A stretch of DNA of 64,000 nt from Deltaproteobacteria bacterium. GTDB taxonomy: Bacteria; Myxococcota; Myxococcia; Myxococcales; SZAS-1. The stretch is from assembly GCA_018266075.1 (NCBI GenBank), contig JAFEBB010000004.1, positions 143,669 to 207,668 on the forward strand, given 5' to 3'. The notes under the pieces were generated by a model. The model was not told the origin of the DNA, searched no databases, and worked only from the letters and a program-made list of their open reading frames with translations. Of the stretch, positions 17,343 to 25,236 are shown one piece after another. The stretch's first letter is position 1. Every line of letters starts with the position of its first letter. Position numbers and translations under genes: made by a program.

Positions 17343-18686
17343 ATGCTCCTCGCGCTCCTCCTCGCCGCCTCGCCGGTCACCATCGACGCCGGGCCGCTGA
17401 AGGTCCGCGTGGTGATCGCCGAGACGCCGAACCTCTTCCACGCGGTGGATCAGCTCTCGGGCTGGTTTCCCTACGCGCACAAGCAGTACCGCCGCTACTA
17501 TGCCGCGCCCGAGCACGGCGGCCTCTCGCCCGAGGACGAACAGCTCCTCGCCGCGCACGCCGCGGTCCGCAAGGCGCACGGCTGGGGCATGGTCGACGCG
17601 GCGCTGCTCAGCGGCGACAGCCTCGACGACGCGCTCGCCGGGGCCGTGCGCCAGAAGGCCCTCACCGCCGATGAGGCCGCCACCGAGAGGAAGGTCCTCG
17701 CCCACTTCCAGCCGCGGCTGCACGCGCTCTTCGAGGCGCAGCGGCCCGCGCTCGAGCGCTTCGCCCAGGGCGCGCTGGCGGCCACGCCCGAGCTCACCGC
17801 GTACGCGAAGAAGGCCTCGCGCTTCTGGGGCGGCTCCAAGGTCGACACCCAGCTCGTGCTCGTGGCCACGCCGCCGGGCGGAGGGGGCGGTGGCTACGCG
17901 GGCGGTCGGCTGGTGGTCGAGGTCGACGCGACGAGCTCGCCCACCTACGTCCTCGAGCACGAGGGCTGGCACGCGTTCGCCGAGCCGCACGACGCCGCGC
18001 TGCACGCGGCTGCGACGGAGCTGGGCACCGACTACGAGACGGTGAGCGAAGGGCTCGCGTACGCCGTCGCACCGGGGATCTGGAAGCCCGCGTCGGATCC
18101 GGATCAGCTCGTGCACCAGGTCGCGAAGGACGCCGCGGCGCACAAGTCGTTCTTCGACGAGCCCTACGTGCGCTTCAATCGGCTGGGGCTCGCGCTGCGA
18201 CCCACGCTCGGGCCTGCGCTCGACGGCAACGGCACCTTCGAGAGCTACCTGGCGACGGAGAAGGCCGTGTATCGCGCGCTGGCCGAGCTGGCCGCCGTCG
18301 ACGACAAGCTCCCCCCGCGCTACTTCTTCTTCGGCCCACGCGACGACGCGCTGGCCCGGGCCATCTCCCAGGAGAAGTTCGACATCTGGTCGCGGCCGGT
18401 TCAGGAGAAGTTCCTCGACGAGCTGCGTCCGAAGATTCGGCCCAGCGATCGCGTGGTGCTCGTGCTCGACGCGTCGCCGCTTCCGCCCGCGTTCACGTCG
18501 TTCCTCGGCGACAACGCGGCGAAGCTGGCGGCGCTGCGCCAGGCGTCGAAAGCGGGCGAGGCCTCGCTCGCTGGGCCAAAGGGCGAGCAGCTGACCGTCA
18601 TCTGGGCGGCGGACTCTGCGGGTGCGCTGGAGAAGGCGCGCACCTCGGCGCTGCTCCGGCCCGAGTCGCCCGACGCCGGACGCTGA
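17343..18686 (+). CDS. Exported protein with HExxH metalloprotease-like motif
   Basis: 447 residues with a short hydrophobic N-terminus (MLLALLLAASP) that could be a signal peptide. HEGWH at 206-210 is a HExxH zinc motif, and Glu236 in TVSEGLAY lies 26 residues after it, the position of the third ligand in gluzincin-type peptidases. A glycine-rich loop (GGGGGGYAGG) sits just before the motif. The C-terminal 120 residues look like a separate alpha/beta domain. Overall family is not recognised. Peptidase activity is inferred from the motif alone. Divergent from the cNMP-binding gene. Confidence 0.65.
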   Translation: MLLALLLAASPVTIDAGPLKVRVVIAETPNLFHAVDQLSGWFPYAHKQYRRYYAAPEHGGLSPEDEQLLAAHAAVRKAHGWGMVDAALLSGDSLDDALAGAVRQKALTADEAATERKVLAHFQPRLHALFEAQRPALERFAQGALAATPELTAYAKKASRFWGGSKVDTQLVLVATPPGGGGGGYAGGRLVVEVDATSSPTYVLEHEGWHAFAEPHDAALHAAATELGTDYETVSEGLAYAVAPGIWKPASDPDQLVHQVAKDAAAHKSFFDEPYVRFNRLGLALRPTLGPALDGNGTFESYLATEKAVYRALAELAAVDDKLPPRYFFFGPRDDALARAISQEKFDIWSRPVQEKFLDELRPKIRPSDRVVLVLDASPLPPAFTSFLGDNAAKLAALRQASKAGEASLAGPKGEQLTVIWAADSAGALEKARTSALLRPESPDAGR

Positions 18687-18720
18687 CGCCGCGCGCGTCC
18701 TCTGCTACTGCATCGAAGCG

Positions 18721-19602
18721 ATGTCCCGCTCCACGGCGCACACGATCCTCTTCGTCGGGCTGTTCCTCGTCTCGACGAGCGGACCCGTCTTGCGCATGGC
18801 CCAGATGGACGCCTTCGCGGTGGTGCTCTACCGCATGGGCTTCTCGGGCGTGCTCTTCCTGCTCTGGGCGCTCATCCGTCGCGAGCGAATGCCCACCCGC
18901 GCGGAGCTCTCTCGCGTCGCGCTGGGCGCGGCGTTCCTGGCGGCGCACTTCTGCCTGTGGATCAAGGCATTCGATCTCACCAACTACGCGTCGAACCTCT
19001 TGCTGCTGGTGACCGAGCCCGTGACCGCGGCCGTCTTCGGGGTGTGGCTCGGCGAGCGGCCCAACGCGAACACCTGGATGTCGGTGGCGCTGTCGATCGT
19101 GGGCCTGGCCATCGTCGCGGGCGGCGACTTCGCGCTCGGCTCGCGCGCGCTCCTCGGCGACGGCTTCTGCGTCCTCGGTGGCGTGGCCATCACCCTCTTC
19201 TTCGCGGTGACGCGCAACGAGCGCAACACCCTCTCGCTCTCGAGCTTCATGGGCTGGACGATGGCCGTTGGCGCGCTCTGCGCGCTGCCGATTGTCCTGC
19301 TCGCGCGCTCGCCGCTGCTCGCCTATCCGCCGGCGTCGTGGGGCTGGATGGCGGCGCTGGTGGTGCTGACGACCGTCGGCGGACATGGCGCGTTCAACAT
19401 CGCCGCGCGCCACGTGACGCTCTTCACCGTGAACGTGGTCGTCGTGCTCGAGCCGGCCATCGCCATCGCCATGGGCGCGGGCCTGTTCGGCGCGACGGTC
19501 ACGAGCCTGCAAGTCGTCGGCGGCTTGATTCTCGCGGTCGCGGTGGTGGTCGGGCTGCGCGCGCCTGCGGGCGCGCACGCCCAGGCGATGCCGAGCGAAT
19601 AG
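18721..19602 (+). CDS. EamA/DMT-superfamily transporter
   Basis: 293 residues with ten predicted membrane helices arranged as two EamA halves (about 5-130 and 145-285), the drug/metabolite transporter architecture. The first half contains FLVSTSGPVLRMAQMDAF and the usual LTEP-like segment LLVTEPVTAAVFGVWLGE; the second half repeats it as VLEPAIAIAMGAGLFG. Substrate unknown; relatives export amino acids or other small metabolites. It follows the HExxH gene by 34 bp on the same strand. The ATG at 18721 begins the first membrane segment cleanly. Confidence 0.82.
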   Translation: MSRSTAHTILFVGLFLVSTSGPVLRMAQMDAFAVVLYRMGFSGVLFLLWALIRRERMPTRAELSRVALGAAFLAAHFCLWIKAFDLTNYASNLLLLVTEPVTAAVFGVWLGERPNANTWMSVALSIVGLAIVAGGDFALGSRALLGDGFCVLGGVAITLFFAVTRNERNTLSLSSFMGWTMAVGALCALPIVLLARSPLLAYPPASWGWMAALVVLTTVGGHGAFNIAARHVTLFTVNVVVVLEPAIAIAMGAGLFGATVTSLQVVGGLILAVAVVVGLRAPAGAHAQAMPSE

Positions 19603-19605
19603 TGC

Positions 19606-20280
19606 TTAGAGCGTCGCGCCGGCCTGCCAGAGGCCGTAGATCGCGCCCCAGCTCATCACCCAGAGGAGCACGAAGAGGCCGATGCCGAAGAGCTGCCAGC
19701 GCTGCATGCCCTTCTTGCTCGCGGTGAGCCCCCAGCCCATTCCGATCGACGCGATGCCGTTGCCAAGGTGGTACGCGACGCCCAGCGTGCCGAGCAGATA
19801 GACGGGCAGCGTGGGGCCGTTGAAGTGCATCTCGTGGGCGATGTCGGCGAAGTTCTCGGGCGCGCCCTCGACAAAGCGCGGGTGCAGGAACGCCAGCCAG
19901 AGGTGCGCGCCCAGGAACGCGAACACGCCGAGGGCCGCGAGGCGCTGGAGCATGTAGCGGAGGTTGTCGAAGTAGCCGTAGCGCGCGTTGTTGGGCCGCG
20001 ACTTCATCAGCCGGCCCACGCCCCACACGGTGTGGAAGAGCAGCGGCAGCAGCACCAGCACCGAGATCGCAAACGAGCCATACGGGTGCTCGTAGCCGGT
20101 CACCTGGTTCTGCCAGGCGGTCGGGCTGCGGTAGACGGCGAGGTTGTTCCAGATGTGGATGAGCGTCCACACGCCGAGCGGCGCGACGGCGAGCACCGAG
20201 CCCAGCCGGTTGAGCAGGAAGTAGCCCTCATTGCTCGCTGCCGGCTCGGCGACGGTCGTGGTGGGGGCTTGGGCGCTCAT
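19606..20280 (-). CDS. sdhC: Succinate dehydrogenase/fumarate reductase cytochrome b subunit
   Basis: 224 residues with five membrane helices, the single-subunit di-heme b558 anchor type (as in Wolinella/Bacillus). Candidate heme ligands are His42 (LIHIWNN) and the histidines in LFHTVWG, LGAHLWLAF and VAYHLGNG. The motif NRLGSVLAVAPLGVWTLIH starts the first helix. It should anchor SdhA and SdhB and pass electrons to quinone. Unusually, neither sdhA nor sdhB is adjacent: one neighbour is a convergent transporter, the other an unrelated fusion gene. Confidence 0.82.
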   Translation of the reverse strand: MSAQAPTTTVAEPAASNEGYFLLNRLGSVLAVAPLGVWTLIHIWNNLAVYRSPTAWQNQVTGYEHPYGSFAISVLVLLPLLFHTVWGVGRLMKSRPNNARYGYFDNLRYMLQRLAALGVFAFLGAHLWLAFLHPRFVEGAPENFADIAHEMHFNGPTLPVYLLGTLGVAYHLGNGIASIGMGWGLTASKKGMQRWQLFGIGLFVLLWVMSWGAIYGLWQAGATL

Positions 20281-20387
20281 GGCGTGCTCGGGGACGGCGG
20301 GCCGTTTTACCGACGCGACTTCCTAGCACGCGGCCGGGGCACGCGCCTCAAATCGTTATTCATCGGATCGATTAGGCCAGCTTGGGA

Positions 20388-22196
20388 TCAGCGCTGGCCG
20401 GCGGCCACGCGCTCGGCCAGCAACGACGCCGCCCCCAACGCCCAGCGCCGCTGCGAGAGCGTGGGCTCGGTGAACGTGAGCGTGTGCGCGGCGAAACGAA
20501 GCATCGCCACGCGATATCCGCTCGTGGCCACCTGGCCCGCGAGCTCGCGGATGACCCCGATGGCCGCGTGCGCTCGACGCAGGCCCTCGTCGCGAATCGA
20601 CTCCGACAGCGGCGGCAGCGGCGTGCCCAGCTCGTGGCCCGCGAGCAACTCGCTCAGCGCGCGCGCCTGCGCGAGGTCGTCGCCCACGGGCGTCATGATG
20701 AAGAGCAGATCGTTCTCGAGCTTGGCGAAGTCGCGCAGGGCGTGCCCGCGCCGCACGCGGCCGAAGTCGATCACCCACACGTTCTGCTTGGCGTCGACGA
20801 GAATGTTCTGCCCGTTGAGATCACCGTGCGTCATGCACACCGGGTGGCGCTCGCCGGGCGCGCGCGAGAGGCGCGCCAGCTCGCGGTCGTAGAAGCGCGC
20901 GAGGTGAAACGCCTCGCCCCAGCCCGGAATGCGCAGCCGATCGTTGGAGCTCAAATCATCGGTGAGCGCGGCCACGTTCTTGGCCACGCCCGGTGCCCAC
21001 TTCGGCGAGAACTCGTAGTCTTCGATGAGATCCAGCGGCTCGTGCGTGGCCGCGGCGTAGAGCGGCGCGAGCACCTCGCCGAGCGCCTCGCGGATCACCT
21101 TGGGCGCGCTGGCGTCGGCTTGCGAGTAGAGCTTCTGGAAGCTGCGCACATCGCCCTTGCCCATAGCTGCGTAGCGATAGCGGATGGCGCCGCGCTCGGC
21201 GTCGTCAGCGAAGTCGATGATGCTGGGCGCGGCGTTGCCCAGCACGGCCTCGATGCTCTCGAACGCCGCGCGCTCGAAGCCCACGTCGCGGTTCGGCCCG
21301 ACCTTGGCGACGCTTGGCGCCTGCCTCTGCCCCATCGCGTCGACGCTCTCCGCGAGCAGCACCGAGCAGCCCGAGAACCCGCCCGCGAGCGGCCGGAACG
21401 TCACCTCGCGACAGTTCCGGTACAGATACGCCAGCAGCGCGCGATCGGATCCGTTCGGATCCTTGAGCGGCTCCGGCGGCTCCTTGGTGAAGTTCACCTG
21501 CACCATCGCCCCGCGGGTCAGCTTCTGCGGCCCGAGAGCCGCCGCGGGCGCGTCCACCAGCCACGCCGCGAACTCACCCGGCGAGTGATCCACGCGCACG
21601 TCGAGCAGGCGATTCAGTTGGTCGAGGGCGTTGGCGTGCTGCGCGCGAGAGAAGCTCGCGGTGAACGCGGAGCACGTGGCGAGCTCGGAGATCGCGCCGC
21701 GCGTCTTCAGGTCGTAGAGCAGGAAGCTGACCTTGGCGTCGGTCCACACGCCGAGCACGCCCACGCGCAGCGCGCCGTCGGGGCTCTTCTTGCGCAGCTC
21801 CGCGAGCACCTGCGGCAACGGCGTCTCGTTGAAGTCGTTGAGGTCGACCGCGTTCACTACGTGCACGTTCGGCCGCGCGGCGTCGATGCCGGGCACGAAC
21901 GCGGCGCCAGGAGACTCACGCAGGCAGTGGTTGCCGAAGCGCGCGAGGTGCGCGACCTGGCTCGGATCCTTGGCGTCGTGCCAATCGCGGATGTGCACGA
22001 GCTGGAGCGTCTCGGGCTCTTGCTCGTGCGCCCACCGCAGGAAGCGGGCGAGCGGACCTTGATCCGGATCTTCGCCGAGCAGCCGCCGCGCTTCGGCGTG
22101 GCCGACGTGCAGCGGATTGGGAACGGGCTGGCCGGCCGCGAGCGGCGCGACGAAGTCGTGCTGCAGGCACTGCGTGATCAAGACGCCAAGGGGCAT
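20388..22196 (-). CDS. Isochorismatase-fold domain fused to a choline-kinase-like phosphotransferase
   Basis: 602 residues in two parts. Residues 1-200 have the cysteine-hydrolase/isochorismatase fold: ITQCLQHDF with Asp14, and the strand-turn GVWTDAKVSF at 148-157. The catalytic Cys expected after TD is replaced (Lys154), so this half is probably inactive or non-classical. Residues 270-600 resemble aminoglycoside/choline kinase-type phosphotransferases: Gly-rich GGFSGCSVLL near 281, HGDLNGQNILVD near 465 (catalytic loop) and VIDFGRV (Mg-binding Asp). A similar kinase-like domain has been described among ternary-complex-associated domains of bacterial conflict systems, but that link is from memory. 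Substrate unknown. Confidence 0.75.
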   Translation of the reverse strand: MPLGVLITQCLQHDFVAPLAAGQPVPNPLHVGHAEARRLLGEDPDQGPLARFLRWAHEQEPETLQLVHIRDWHDAKDPSQVAHLARFGNHCLRESPGAAFVPGIDAARPNVHVVNAVDLNDFNETPLPQVLAELRKKSPDGALRVGVLGVWTDAKVSFLLYDLKTRGAISELATCSAFTASFSRAQHANALDQLNRLLDVRVDHSPGEFAAWLVDAPAAALGPQKLTRGAMVQVNFTKEPPEPLKDPNGSDRALLAYLYRNCREVTFRPLAGGFSGCSVLLAESVDAMGQRQAPSVAKVGPNRDVGFERAAFESIEAVLGNAAPSIIDFADDAERGAIRYRYAAMGKGDVRSFQKLYSQADASAPKVIREALGEVLAPLYAAATHEPLDLIEDYEFSPKWAPGVAKNVAALTDDLSSNDRLRIPGWGEAFHLARFYDRELARLSRAPGERHPVCMTHGDLNGQNILVDAKQNVWVIDFGRVRRGHALRDFAKLENDLLFIMTPVGDDLAQARALSELLAGHELGTPLPPLSESIRDEGLRRAHAAIGVIRELAGQVATSGYRVAMLRFAAHTLTFTEPTLSQRRWALGAASLLAERVAAGQR

Positions 22197-22217
22197 GCGC
22201 CGATTCTACACGCGCCT

Positions 22218-23381
22218 TCAGCTCGCCTTCGGCAGCTCCACGTCCACCAGCTCCTGCGCCGTGAGCTCCGGCGCGGCCTTCTCGTGCTCCCAGTCGAGCA
22301 AGCCGATGGCCTGGTAGTGCGGCCGGATCCGCTCCGACATCAAGCCGATCCGTTTCAAGTTCGGAACGATGCGCCGGAACATCGTGCTCCGGAACAGCTT
22401 CATGAACTTCGAGTTGAGGATGAACGCGTCCCACTCTTTCCGCGTGAGCGACTGTGCGTAGAACTCCTCGTAGAACTCGTGCGCGAGGAAGCGATTGCGC
22501 AGGAGCAGGGCCATCTCGAAGGCCCAGTCCTCGCGGTCGCGGCGGACCTTCTCGCTCACGTCGTGCAGGTAGTGCTCGCGCAGCGCCACCACGCCGTAGT
22601 GCACGTGCCGGGCCTCGTCGGTGATCACGTACTTGAGCAGCTCGCGCAGCAGCGGCTCGCGCGTGCCCGCGCGCATGCTCCCGAAGGCGCCCAGCGCCAG
22701 GCCCTCGATCATGATCTGCATGCCCAGGAACTTGAGATCCCAATCGGACCCGCGCATGAGCGCGTCGATGATAACAAAAAGGTTATCATTGATGGCGTAC
22801 ACGCGGCCCATCTTCTCCTGGAGGTAGCGGTTGAAGACCTCCACGTGGCGGCCTTCGTCCATCACCTGGGTGGCGCCGTAGAGCTTGCCGTCGAACCAGC
22901 CCACGCTCTCGGTGACCTGGCACGCCGCGAAGAGCGCCCCCTGCTCGCCGTGCAGGAACTGCGAGAGCATCCACGCCACCAACCCCGCGCGGTGCTCGGC
23001 CTGCTTGTGCTTGTTTAGCGCCTGGTGCGCGGGCAGCTCCGAGAGCGGCAGCAGCGCGTCCTCCATCAGCGAGTGATCCGGATCGTGGAAGTCGACGCTC
23101 GTCTTCCAATCGAGCACCTGGTCCGGATCCCACTGCGAGGTCTTGGCCGCGGCGTAGAGCTTGGCCATCTCCGGCTGATCCCGGCGGTACTGCCAGGTGA
23201 AAGCCGCCGCGTGCGACGCGGGCATGTGCGTCTGCGCGCCCTGCTTGCCCTGCTGCAGCACCAGCCCGCGCACCGCCGGGCCGAGCAGCGTGGCCACCAC
23301 CGAGAGGTTCTTCACCCGCGAGGCATCGCGGGCCGCGTCGGCGTTGTTCACCACATTCGCGACATATCGAGATATATCCAT
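22218..23381 (-). CDS. Ferritin-like di-iron protein
   Basis: 387 residues. The four-helix bundle carries a di-iron ligand set in the expected order: Glu146 (HGEQGALF), Glu176 with His179 (DEGRHVEVF), Glu226 (IEGLALGAF) and Glu256 with His259 (DEARHVHYG). This resembles ribonucleotide-reductase-small-subunit-like and AurF-like oxygenases. It probably oxidises an organic substrate rather than storing iron. It begins 2 bp after the TetR gene. Its first codons contain a GATATATC pair, and codons 197-204 (INDNLFVI) contain an 8-bp-arm TAAC-N6-GTTA palindrome in otherwise very GC-rich coding sequence. Confidence 0.78.
   Translation of the reverse strand: MDISRYVANVVNNADAARDASRVKNLSVVATLLGPAVRGLVLQQGKQGAQTHMPASHAAAFTWQYRRDQPEMAKLYAAAKTSQWDPDQVLDWKTSVDFHDPDHSLMEDALLPLSELPAHQALNKHKQAEHRAGLVAWMLSQFLHGEQGALFAACQVTESVGWFDGKLYGATQVMDEGRHVEVFNRYLQEKMGRVYAINDNLFVIIDALMRGSDWDLKFLGMQIMIEGLALGAFGSMRAGTREPLLRELLKYVITDEARHVHYGVVALREHYLHDVSEKVRRDREDWAFEMALLLRNRFLAHEFYEEFYAQSLTRKEWDAFILNSKFMKLFRSTMFRRIVPNLKRIGLMSERIRPHYQAIGLLDWEHEKAAPELTAQELVDVELPKAS
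22768..22789. repeat. TAAC-N6-GTTA palindrome copy 3, inside a gene
   Basis: ATGATAAC, spacer AAAAAG, GTTATCAT: perfect 8-bp arms. It falls in the middle of the di-iron protein gene and forces rare codons. Confidence 0.8.
23361..23378. repeat. Paired GATATATC octamer site, copy 2
   Basis: GACATATC-GA-GATATATC, 10-bp register, covering codons 2-7 of the di-iron protein gene directly after its ATG. Matches the 4970-4987 site when that is read on the opposite strand. Confidence 0.6.
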
Positions 23382-23383
23382 GT

Positions 23384-23974
23384 CTAGCTCCGCAGCAGGA
23401 CCATCCGGGCCAGGGTCGGGGTGTGATCTTTGGGGCCGAAGAGCGGATCGCGCAGCTCCTCGGCGGCGGCGCGGACCATGGCCGAGAAGGCCACGGCCAG
23501 CACCGCCTGGCGCAAGGGAACGCCGGGCCGCAACGCGCCCTTCGCAGAGCGGCGCAGGAAGCCCTCGATGAGCTCCAGCACCGGCACGGCCTCGCGGAGC
23601 ATGAGCGCGCGCCCCGGCCCCTTGCCGTCGACGACCTCGCGCAGCACCAGCCGCGCGACGGCCGGATTCGCGTGGATGAAGCGGAGGTAGCCGTTCACCA
23701 GGGCGTCGATCCGCTCGGGCAACGCGGCGTCGAGGTCGGTCGACTCCGCGATGGCGGCGCCCATGCGCGCGAAGGCGCCGTGCACCACCGCCGCGTAGAG
23801 CTCGTCCTTGGACTTGAAGTGGTACAGCAGCGACGGCCGCGAGATGCCCGCGCGCTTGCCGATGTCCTGCAGCCGCGCCGCCGCGAAGCCCACCCGCCCG
23901 AACTCGAGCTCCGCCGCCGCGAGCAGCCGCTCGGTGGTGGCCTGCTGATCCGGTCTCGCACGCGGACGCCCCAT
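23384..23974 (-). CDS. TetR-family transcriptional regulator
   Basis: 196 residues. The N-terminal helix-turn-helix region (about 15-60) reads AAELEFGRVGFAAARLQDIG then KRAGISRPSLLYHFKSKDEL, classic TetR. The C-terminal ligand domain has no recognisable identity. It is the first gene of a two-gene operon with the di-iron protein, 2 bp apart. An 18-bp perfect palindrome lies inside its promoter, so autorepression that also controls the di-iron gene is strongly suggested. The inducer is likely the substrate of that enzyme. Confidence 0.88.
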   Translation of the reverse strand: MGRPRARPDQQATTERLLAAAELEFGRVGFAAARLQDIGKRAGISRPSLLYHFKSKDELYAAVVHGAFARMGAAIAESTDLDAALPERIDALVNGYLRFIHANPAVARLVLREVVDGKGPGRALMLREAVPVLELIEGFLRRSAKGALRPGVPLRQAVLAVAFSAMVRAAAEELRDPLFGPKDHTPTLARMVLLRS

Positions 23975-23982
23975 GACCTGGG

Positions 23983-24011
23983 CAATATCTACTCGCGAGT
24001 AGATTTGTCAA
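23983..24011 (-). promoter_or_regulatory. tetR promoter with perfect 18-bp operator
   Basis: Minus strand: TTGACA (24011-24006), then spacer, then GATATT (23989-23984). The palindrome ATCTACTCGCGAGTAGAT (23987-24004) fills the spacer, so a bound TetR dimer would exclude RNA polymerase. The predicted transcript starts within a few bases of the ATG at 23974. Confidence 0.75.
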
Positions 24012-24030
24012 ACCGCGGGGCGCGAACCGT

Positions 24031-24579
24031 TCAAAAGCCCGACAGCTTCAGGGCCGGCGTCTGGACGTAGTCGTTCGCCGCGGCGGCCACGTGACATTGG
24101 GTGCAGGTCTGGTTGCTGCCGTTGTAGGTGGGGCCGCCGTCGGGCTGGTCCTGGCCGCGCCAGACGATGCTCACGTCGCCGCCGTCGTTGTCGGTGAGCT
24201 CGAACCACTCCCAGCCGTGCGCGCCGCCGTCCTGGGCGTTGAAGCCGCCGCCGCGCTTGGCCATCGCGTGCAGGGTGTAGCCCGTGGCCGAGGTGGGATC
24301 CGCGAACTGCCGCACGATTCGCGTGCCCACCGGGAACTCGGTGGCGCCGTGATCCGGCAGCGCGCTGATCCACACGAAGCGATCCCAGATGGCGTTGTTC
24401 GGATCCGCGACGGTGAACTCCTGCCAGGCGCGGAAGCCGTCGAAGTCGCCGGCGAGGGCGATGAAGGACCCCGCGTCGGGACCCGCGTCGGCGCCGGCGT
24501 CGAGCGGCGCTCCGGCATCGCTCGGGCCCGGATTGCCCGCGCAGCCCGCAAGCAGGATCAGGATCAGCGCGCGCTTCAC
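24031..24579 (-). CDS. Cytochrome P460-like lipoprotein
   Basis: 182 residues. Signal peptide with lipobox LLAGC (Cys13), then an Asp-Ala-Gly-rich linker, then a domain resembling cytochrome P460: DFDGFRAWQEFTV near 45, RIVRQFADP, WEWFEL, and a C-terminal c-type heme site CTQCH at 159-163. Expected to be a periplasmic, membrane-tethered monoheme protein in redox metabolism. The GTG start overlaps the stop of the upstream membrane gene (GTGA). The heme motif is clear; the P460 assignment is moderate. Confidence 0.7.
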   Translation of the reverse strand: MKRALILILLAGCAGNPGPSDAGAPLDAGADAGPDAGSFIALAGDFDGFRAWQEFTVADPNNAIWDRFVWISALPDHGATEFPVGTRIVRQFADPTSATGYTLHAMAKRGGGFNAQDGGAHGWEWFELTDNDGGDVSIVWRGQDQPDGGPTYNGSNQTCTQCHVAAAANDYVQTPALKLSGF

Positions 24580-25136
24580 GACGCCGCTCCGCCGAAGAGC
24601 CGCGTCTTCCACACGCGCAGGACCTGCACGAACACCGCGTCCCAGCGGGTGGAGAAGAGCTCGACGATCGAGTACCCGCGCGCGGCGCCCACCGCGAGGA
24701 TGGCCAGCGACGCGCTCAAGGCGATGACCGAGTTCTGGCAGGAGGCGAGCTCCCAGCCCCAGCGGAACGGCGCGATCATCGCGTCCGAGAGCGGGTACGC
24801 GTAGGCGATCGGCCAGCCGTGACCGCTGCCCATCAGGTCGCAGACCAGATGCAGATGGAACGACGCGAGCGCGAGCAAGCCGACGCGCAGCCGCTGTCCC
24901 GCGCCGCCGGTGGCGAAGGCGACACCCAGCGTGACGAGCGCCGCGACGAAGCCATGGGTGAGCAGGTGATGCCAGCGCGCGTAGGCGTCGCCGCCGTCCC
25001 AGGGATAGGCCGCGAGCGAGAGACCGTCGAGATCCGGCAGCACGCCCGCGACGGCGCCCCACACGCGCGTGCGCCGGTCGGCCGCCACGGGGACGGCGAG
25101 CAGCCAACCAAGCTCGGCATGCGCGATTGGACTCAT
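24576..25136 (-). CDS. YdjM/DUF457-type membrane-bound hydrolase-like protein
   Basis: 186 residues with four or five membrane helices. Family features: SPIAHAELGW at the start, VLPDLDGLSLAAYP, WHHLLTHG, and FHLHLVCDLMGSGHGWP, a set of His and Asp residues that may bind a metal. Family members are annotated as inner-membrane metal-dependent hydrolases, but their reaction is not established. A second, diverged member lies at 37401-37907. Start at 25136 gives the standard N-terminus. Confidence 0.75.
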   Translation of the reverse strand: MSPIAHAELGWLLAVPVAADRRTRVWGAVAGVLPDLDGLSLAAYPWDGGDAYARWHHLLTHGFVAALVTLGVAFATGGAGQRLRVGLLALASFHLHLVCDLMGSGHGWPIAYAYPLSDAMIAPFRWGWELASCQNSVIALSASLAILAVGAARGYSIVELFSTRWDAVFVQVLRVWKTRLFGGAAS

Positions 25137-25146
25137 ACTTACAAGC

Positions 25147-25236
25147 TCTTCAGTTGCTGGTTCCTGGTTCTTTTTCCTGGCGGATTCGCAAGATCTTGCT
25201 TGGACAGCCAACCAGGAACCCAGGAACTAGGAACTT
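25147..25236. repeat. Heptad-repeat hairpin element R3
   Basis: Left arm TTGCTGG-TTCCTGG-TTC (25154-25170), right arm CCAACCA-GGAACCC-AGGAACT-AGGAACT (25208-25235). Perfect 11-bp stem 25159-25169/25210-25220 with a longer, less regular middle. Lies between two minus-strand genes and contains the TAG stop of the GNAT gene. AACTT-AA-AAGTT (25233-25244) overlaps the end. Confidence 0.7.

Noticed and set aside
20345..20375. Shared CGTTATTCATC at about 7467 and 20356 as a repeat family
   Set aside because: Only two short matches with no palindrome or common context.
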